From JAMQPK01 sp963782595 (GTDB taxonomy: Bacteria > Acidobacteriota > Vicinamibacteria > Vicinamibacterales > JAMQPK01), in assembly GCA_963782595.1 (NCBI GenBank), contig CAWAKJ010000004.1, positions 124,001 through 188,000 on the forward strand: a stretch of 64,000 nt of DNA. The letters run 5' to 3'. Positions within the stretch are counted from its first letter, which is position 1. Every line of letters starts with the position of its first letter. The notes below the pieces were generated by a model. It was not told where the DNA came from. It did no database searches and saw nothing but the letters and a program-made list of their open reading frames with translations. The translations under genes and the position numbers were made by a program. Positions 60,118-64,000 of the stretch are shown piece after piece.

Positions 60118-61845
60118 ATGCCCCAAACAACTCTGACTCGCCGCGTTTTCTATGTGCTTGCGTGGATTTTGCCATTGTGGGCAGTGGTCGCGTTCTTTAC
60201 CGGTGGCGTCGGCTGGATGCTGGGGCCCGTGCGGATTTCGTCGCGCCAACCAATCAGGCCGTTCGTCATCGGGCTCGCGCTGGCTGGTTGGTACGTGTGG
60301 AAGTACGCGCGCGAGGAGCGCGAAGCGGATGGACGCTGGCTGCTGCACTGGACGGCGAAACTGGTTCCGCTGGCCGTCGTGTCGGCCATCGCCCTCGCGC
60401 TGTTTGTGGGTTTGCGCTACGGAAGCTACGCCGCTGCCGGTTCCGACTCGTACGGCTACGTAAGCCAGGCGCGATTGTGGCTCGCCGGCTCCCTGCGCGT
60501 GGAACAGCCGTTTGTGGAGCAACTGTCGTGGGCCAATCGTGAGTGGATGTTCAGCCCGTTGGGGTATCGGCCGGCGTCGCCGGCCGGTACGATTGTGCCG
60601 ACCTATCCCGCAGGCCTCCCAATCGTGATGGCACTGTTTCTCGCAGTGTTCGGCGAAAACGGGCCGTTCTATGTGGTGCCGCTGTTTGGCGCGCTCGCTG
60701 TGTGGATGACATACCAGCTTGGCAGGGAAGCCACTGGCAGCAGAGGCACCGGCGCGGTGGCGGCGATGTTCCTCGCCGCATCGCCGGTCTTTCTGGCGCA
60801 CACGATAGTGCCCATGTCCGATGTTCTCGGGGCGGCGGGATGGACGCTCGTCGCTCTGCTCGTGTTGAAACAGCGCAGCACCGCCGCCGGGTGGGCAGCC
60901 GGGCTGTCTCTCGTCGTCCGCCCCAATCTGTTTCCGCTCGCGCTCCTGCCTGTCGTGGCGTGGCAGGACGACCAGGGCCGGCTGCTCAACTATGCCAAGG
61001 GGCTTGCGCCTGCCATCATCGCGATCATGGCGCTCAATACATTTCTCTATGATGGCCCGCTGACGTTCGGGTACGGAGGCATCTTCGAAAACTATGGACT
61101 GAGCTCGTTGCCGGCCAACGCGGTCAACTACGTCAGATGGCTCATCGAGACGCAGTCGCCACTCATTCTGCTTGCCCTCGTGCCGTTGTTCGTCCGTGGA
61201 ACGCTTCGTGAGGACAACACGGGCTTTTCGCCACGCGCGTGCCTCGCGACGGTGCTCGCGCTCACGTTCCTCTCGTATCTGTTTTATGCTGTCTTCGGCC
61301 ACTGGTTCTATTTGCGGTTTCTTCTGCCGGCCTATCCGACGCTCTTCGTCCTGGTGGCCGCCGCCTTGTTCTGGATGGTCCAGAAGCTTCCCACCGAGGC
61401 CCGCGTGCCCGTTGCAGCGTTGACCTGCGCGGCGATGATGCTCCACGGCCTTCAGGTGGGACGCGATGCCGGCATCTTCAAGCAGGCCGGGTTCGAGCAG
61501 CGCCATATCCGTGCCGCGGCAGAGGTTGCCTCGCGCACGCCGGAAAACGCCATCGTGCTCTCTGTGCAACACAGCGGCAGCGTGCGCTACTACGCCAACC
61601 GCCTCACGCTGCGCTACGATTGGCTGCCCGCCGATCAACTCGATGCCGCGGTTCATGAGTTGGCTGCAAAAGGCCATCCCGCCTACCTGGTCGTCGATGA
61701 CTGGGAGCAGAAGGAATTTCAGTCGCGGTTCTCGGCGGCCAGCCGCCTGGGACAGGTGGATTGGGCACCGCTCGCGCGCGTTCCGGGCATTCCCGAAGTG
61801 CGAATTTTCCAGTTGCAGGACGGAGGTCCTGCTGCCCAGCAATGA
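60118..61845 (+). CDS. Polytopic membrane glycosyltransferase-like protein, paralogue 2
   Basis: 575 residues with many hydrophobic helices. It shares motifs with the gene at 57121: AGSDSYGYVSQARLWLAGSL, PLGYRPASPAGTIVPTYPAGLPIVMA and HSGSVRYYANRLTLRYDWLPADQLD. The acidic SDSYGY loop corresponds to DAYGY in the paralogue. The pair lie on opposite strands around the esterase. Likely a GT-C fold enzyme using a polyprenyl-phosphate sugar donor. ATG overlaps the stop of the next gene start (ATGA). Confidence 0.8.
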   Translation: MPQTTLTRRVFYVLAWILPLWAVVAFFTGGVGWMLGPVRISSRQPIRPFVIGLALAGWYVWKYAREEREADGRWLLHWTAKLVPLAVVSAIALALFVGLRYGSYAAAGSDSYGYVSQARLWLAGSLRVEQPFVEQLSWANREWMFSPLGYRPASPAGTIVPTYPAGLPIVMALFLAVFGENGPFYVVPLFGALAVWMTYQLGREATGSRGTGAVAAMFLAASPVFLAHTIVPMSDVLGAAGWTLVALLVLKQRSTAAGWAAGLSLVVRPNLFPLALLPVVAWQDDQGRLLNYAKGLAPAIIAIMALNTFLYDGPLTFGYGGIFENYGLSSLPANAVNYVRWLIETQSPLILLALVPLFVRGTLREDNTGFSPRACLATVLALTFLSYLFYAVFGHWFYLRFLLPAYPTLFVLVAAALFWMVQKLPTEARVPVAALTCAAMMLHGLQVGRDAGIFKQAGFEQRHIRAAAEVASRTPENAIVLSVQHSGSVRYYANRLTLRYDWLPADQLDAAVHELAAKGHPAYLVVDDWEQKEFQSRFSAASRLGQVDWAPLARVPGIPEVRIFQLQDGGPAAQQ

Positions 61846-64000
61846 AACATGCCGGTCTGGCGTTTCTCGCCTACTGCGGTCTCACGGTTGTGCTGACCTA
61901 CCCGCTGGTCCTTCAGATCGGATCGGTTCTTCCGAACGACGCCGGCGACCCCGCGCTGAATACCTGGATTCTCTGGTGGAACACGCAGGCGTTGCCGTTT
62001 TCGTCGGCGTGGTGGAGTGCGCCGGCGTTTTATCCCGTCCCCGGCGTCCTGAGCTTTTCTGAGAACCTGCTCGGTCTCAGCCTGATCTCGAGGCCGCTAT
62101 CGTGGATGGGCGCGGGTCCGCAAACGGTGTACAACGTCCTGTTCCTTTTGACATTTCCGTTGAGCGCCATCGGTGCGTACCTGCTGGCGTACGAGCTCAC
62201 CCGACGCCGCGATGCGGCCTTCATTGCCGGGCTTCTCTTCGGGTTTGCGCCGTATCGGATCGCCCATCTCCCGCAGATTCAGGCGCTGGCATCGTTTCCG
62301 ATGCCGTTCGCGCTTCTGGGACTGCATCGTTACCTCCGAGATCCCCGGCCGCAATGGCTTGCCCTCTTCGGCGCTGCCTGGTTCCTTCAGGGCATCTGCA
62401 ATGGGTATTACCTGTTGTTCTTCAGCGTGTTCGTAGGGCTCTGGATCCTGTGGTTTGCAAGGCCGTGGAGTCGGCGCCGTGAGTTTCTCGCGATGAGCGC
62501 CGCGTGGATCGTCGCTGTGGTGCCCATGCTGCCGCTGCTCCTGCGGTATCGCACGATTCACGCGTCGTTCGGCCTCACCCGCGATTTCGGGACGATTAGC
62601 GACTTTGGCGCCGACGTGGCGGCGGTGCTGTATGCAACTCATCACCTGACGTTGTGGGGATCGCTCGACGTGTTCCGCCGGGCCGAGGGGGAACTCTTCC
62701 CCGGGCTGACGATCACGCTCCTGGTGCTGGCAGGCGCATTCTTCGTGCGCGATCGTCATGAGAAGCCGATCCACAGCTGGGCCGTGGCGCGTCGCATTCT
62801 GGTGCTGCTCACCGTCGTGACGGCCGCGATATCTCTGAGCGGAGTGCTCATGGGACCGTACCGCCTCGAGCCGTTCGGCATCCGTCTGCTCTCGGTGACC
62901 AATCCTGTCAGGCCGCTGACGTTCTCTCTCGTGCTGGCGCTCGGCCTCGCGCTGACGAGCCCCGGGCTCCGGCGCGCCTACGCCGCACGGTCGGTTCTCG
63001 TGTTCTATGCGGTCGCCGGCTTCATCATGTGGTTGCTCAGTCTTGGCCCGGTGCCGACACTGATGGGCAACCCTCTGATGTCTGGTGGGCCGTATTCGCT
63101 GCTGATGTACCTGCCGGGGTTCAATTCGCTCCGCGTACCGGCGCGATTCTGGATGGCCGTCACGCTGTGCCTTGCCGTCATAGGGGCAATCGTGTTCGAC
63201 CGTCTGACGTCGAAGCTGGGGCAGAAACGCATCGTCGTTGCGGCGCTCGTCGTCGGCGGCGTGCTCGCTGATACGTGGATATCGGTGATGCCGCTCGCCG
63301 ACACGCCAAAGCCGTTTCGAGCGCTGGCGTGTGCGGGAAGCGCGACAGGCCCTCTCCTGGAGCTGCCGCTCGGGTATCCGTACCCGGACGTGGCGGCGAT
63401 GTACCGGCAGATGTCGCACAAACGTCCCCTCGTCAATGGCTACAGCGGTTATTTTCCACCGCACTACTCAGCGCTGCGATTCGGCCTCATGCTCAGAGAC
63501 CCGGACGTGTTGACGCAGCTTGCGCGTCGGGGGGCGACCGACATCATTGTCGATCGCGAACCCGATCCCGGTGGGCGCTGGGATCAGTACGTGTCATCGC
63601 ATCCGCACGCGCGTCTCATCTGTACTGAAGGACAACAAACGCTGTATCGCATCGCGGAGCCGAATCAGCCGGCGCCGGCCTCGGGTCATCCGCTTCAGGT
63701 TGCCGTCATCCGGCCGAACATCAACGAGGGCGCCGTCACCTCGATGATCGATCGCGACCGCACGACGCGGTGGGAATCGGGACCGCAGTCCAATCGGACC
63801 GCCGTCGAGCTCGATCTCGGGACTGTCCGCACGGTTGCCGGCATCGATCTGCTGCTTGGCCCGTTCGTCGAGGATTTTCCGCGAGGGCTTGTCATCGAAG
63901 CATCCGAGGACGGCATGGCCTGGAAAGAAATCTGGCAGGGTGGAAGCGCGGGCCTGGCAATGGCGGGGGCGCTTGAAGCACCGCTCGAGGTGCCCTTGCG
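61842..64000 (+). CDS. Membrane protein with C-terminal discoidin-like (F5/8 type C) domain, partial at window end
   Basis: At least 719 residues; the window ends before the stop. ATG 61842 overlaps the previous TGA. The first 480 residues are polytopic, with DAGDPALNTWILWWNTQALPF near the start, an acidic-loop pattern seen in GT-C glycosyltransferases. Soluble residues then contain NGYSGYFPPHYSALRFGLML. From about residue 625 a discoidin-like domain begins: SMIDRDRTTRWESGPQSNRTAVELDLGTVRTVAGIDLLLG and VIEASEDGMAWKEIWQGG. That domain usually binds carbohydrate, so the enzyme may recognise glycan acceptors. Probably cotranscribed with the upstream gene. Confidence 0.8.
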   Translation, partial: MKHAGLAFLAYCGLTVVLTYPLVLQIGSVLPNDAGDPALNTWILWWNTQALPFSSAWWSAPAFYPVPGVLSFSENLLGLSLISRPLSWMGAGPQTVYNVLFLLTFPLSAIGAYLLAYELTRRRDAAFIAGLLFGFAPYRIAHLPQIQALASFPMPFALLGLHRYLRDPRPQWLALFGAAWFLQGICNGYYLLFFSVFVGLWILWFARPWSRRREFLAMSAAWIVAVVPMLPLLLRYRTIHASFGLTRDFGTISDFGADVAAVLYATHHLTLWGSLDVFRRAEGELFPGLTITLLVLAGAFFVRDRHEKPIHSWAVARRILVLLTVVTAAISLSGVLMGPYRLEPFGIRLLSVTNPVRPLTFSLVLALGLALTSPGLRRAYAARSVLVFYAVAGFIMWLLSLGPVPTLMGNPLMSGGPYSLLMYLPGFNSLRVPARFWMAVTLCLAVIGAIVFDRLTSKLGQKRIVVAALVVGGVLADTWISVMPLADTPKPFRALACAGSATGPLLELPLGYPYPDVAAMYRQMSHKRPLVNGYSGYFPPHYSALRFGLMLRDPDVLTQLARRGATDIIVDREPDPGGRWDQYVSSHPHARLICTEGQQTLYRIAEPNQPAPASGHPLQVAVIRPNINEGAVTSMIDRDRTTRWESGPQSNRTAVELDLGTVRTVAGIDLLLGPFVEDFPRGLVIEASEDGMAWKEIWQGGSAGLAMAGALEAPLEVPL

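Noticed and set aside
60067..61842. 591-residue minus-strand frame opposite the glycosyltransferase gene
   Set aside because: Its composition (Arg, Gln, His rich) is that of an antisense shadow, while the plus strand shows clear membrane helices and paralogy.
62097..63464. 455-residue minus-strand frame near the window end
   Set aside because: It is antisense to the discoidin-domain membrane protein, which stays open to the window edge and has coherent domains.

Overview
The window is high-GC, densely coded bacterial chromosome, most likely from an Acidobacteriota member, possibly Vicinamibacteria. Supporting signs are a von Willebrand A protein of the acidobacterial VWFA-related type (46421-47434), an LptE-type outer-membrane assembly lipoprotein and TonB protein (diderm envelope), a BshC bacillithiol enzyme, PEGA-domain and Ser/Thr kinase-like proteins, and a CIRCE-controlled hrcA operon. 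The taxonomic call is inference from gene content.

0-18.5 kb is core housekeeping. Plus strand: a histone-deacetylase-family hydrolase, then leuS-lptE-holA. Minus strand: pilT and ilvE with a kinase, recX, alaS, a lytic transglycosylase, rpsT and a GNAT gene. rsmE faces a CIRCE-controlled hrcA-grpE-dnaJ-prmA unit that has no dnaK. 18.5-38.6 kb continues with xdhC-like, a bifunctional penicillin-binding protein, bshC, a PEGA pseudokinase, carA-carB, comEC, a GxxExxY nuclease-like gene between inverted repeats, mazG, a DUF1844 gene, an MBL hydrolase, ribF, cysS, yraN and galT.

38.7-49.5 kb looks accessory. It opens with tRNA-Gly and an intact tRNA-Cys. The 3' end of tRNA-Cys is duplicated twice downstream (about 41.9 and 49.4 kb), as expected of old tRNA-targeted integrations. 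Just inside lie frameshifted remnants that resemble a serine recombinase and a transposase. Cargo includes a SnoaL-like protein, an RsbRD-type histidine kinase, a lipoprotein, an asparagine synthetase, a PQQ-type propeller, a YCII-like protein, a VWA protein, a small XRE regulator with a periodic operator array, a YceI protein and a methyltransferase. 49.9-64 kb holds envelope genes: a GT2 glycosyltransferase, a proline-rich lipoprotein, a MscS channel, TonB, a BON lipoprotein, an esterase and three polytopic membrane proteins, two of them paralogues and the third ending in a discoidin-like domain that runs off the window.

The most unusual property is the intergenic sequence. Gene junctions are filled by about ten unrelated families of short low-complexity or palindromic repeats. 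Several supply the stop codon of the upstream gene or abut the next start codon, one is inserted in frame inside prmA, and one flanks the GxxExxY gene as terminal inverted repeats. This repeat landscape, rather than any single gene, is the best candidate for an undescribed system here.
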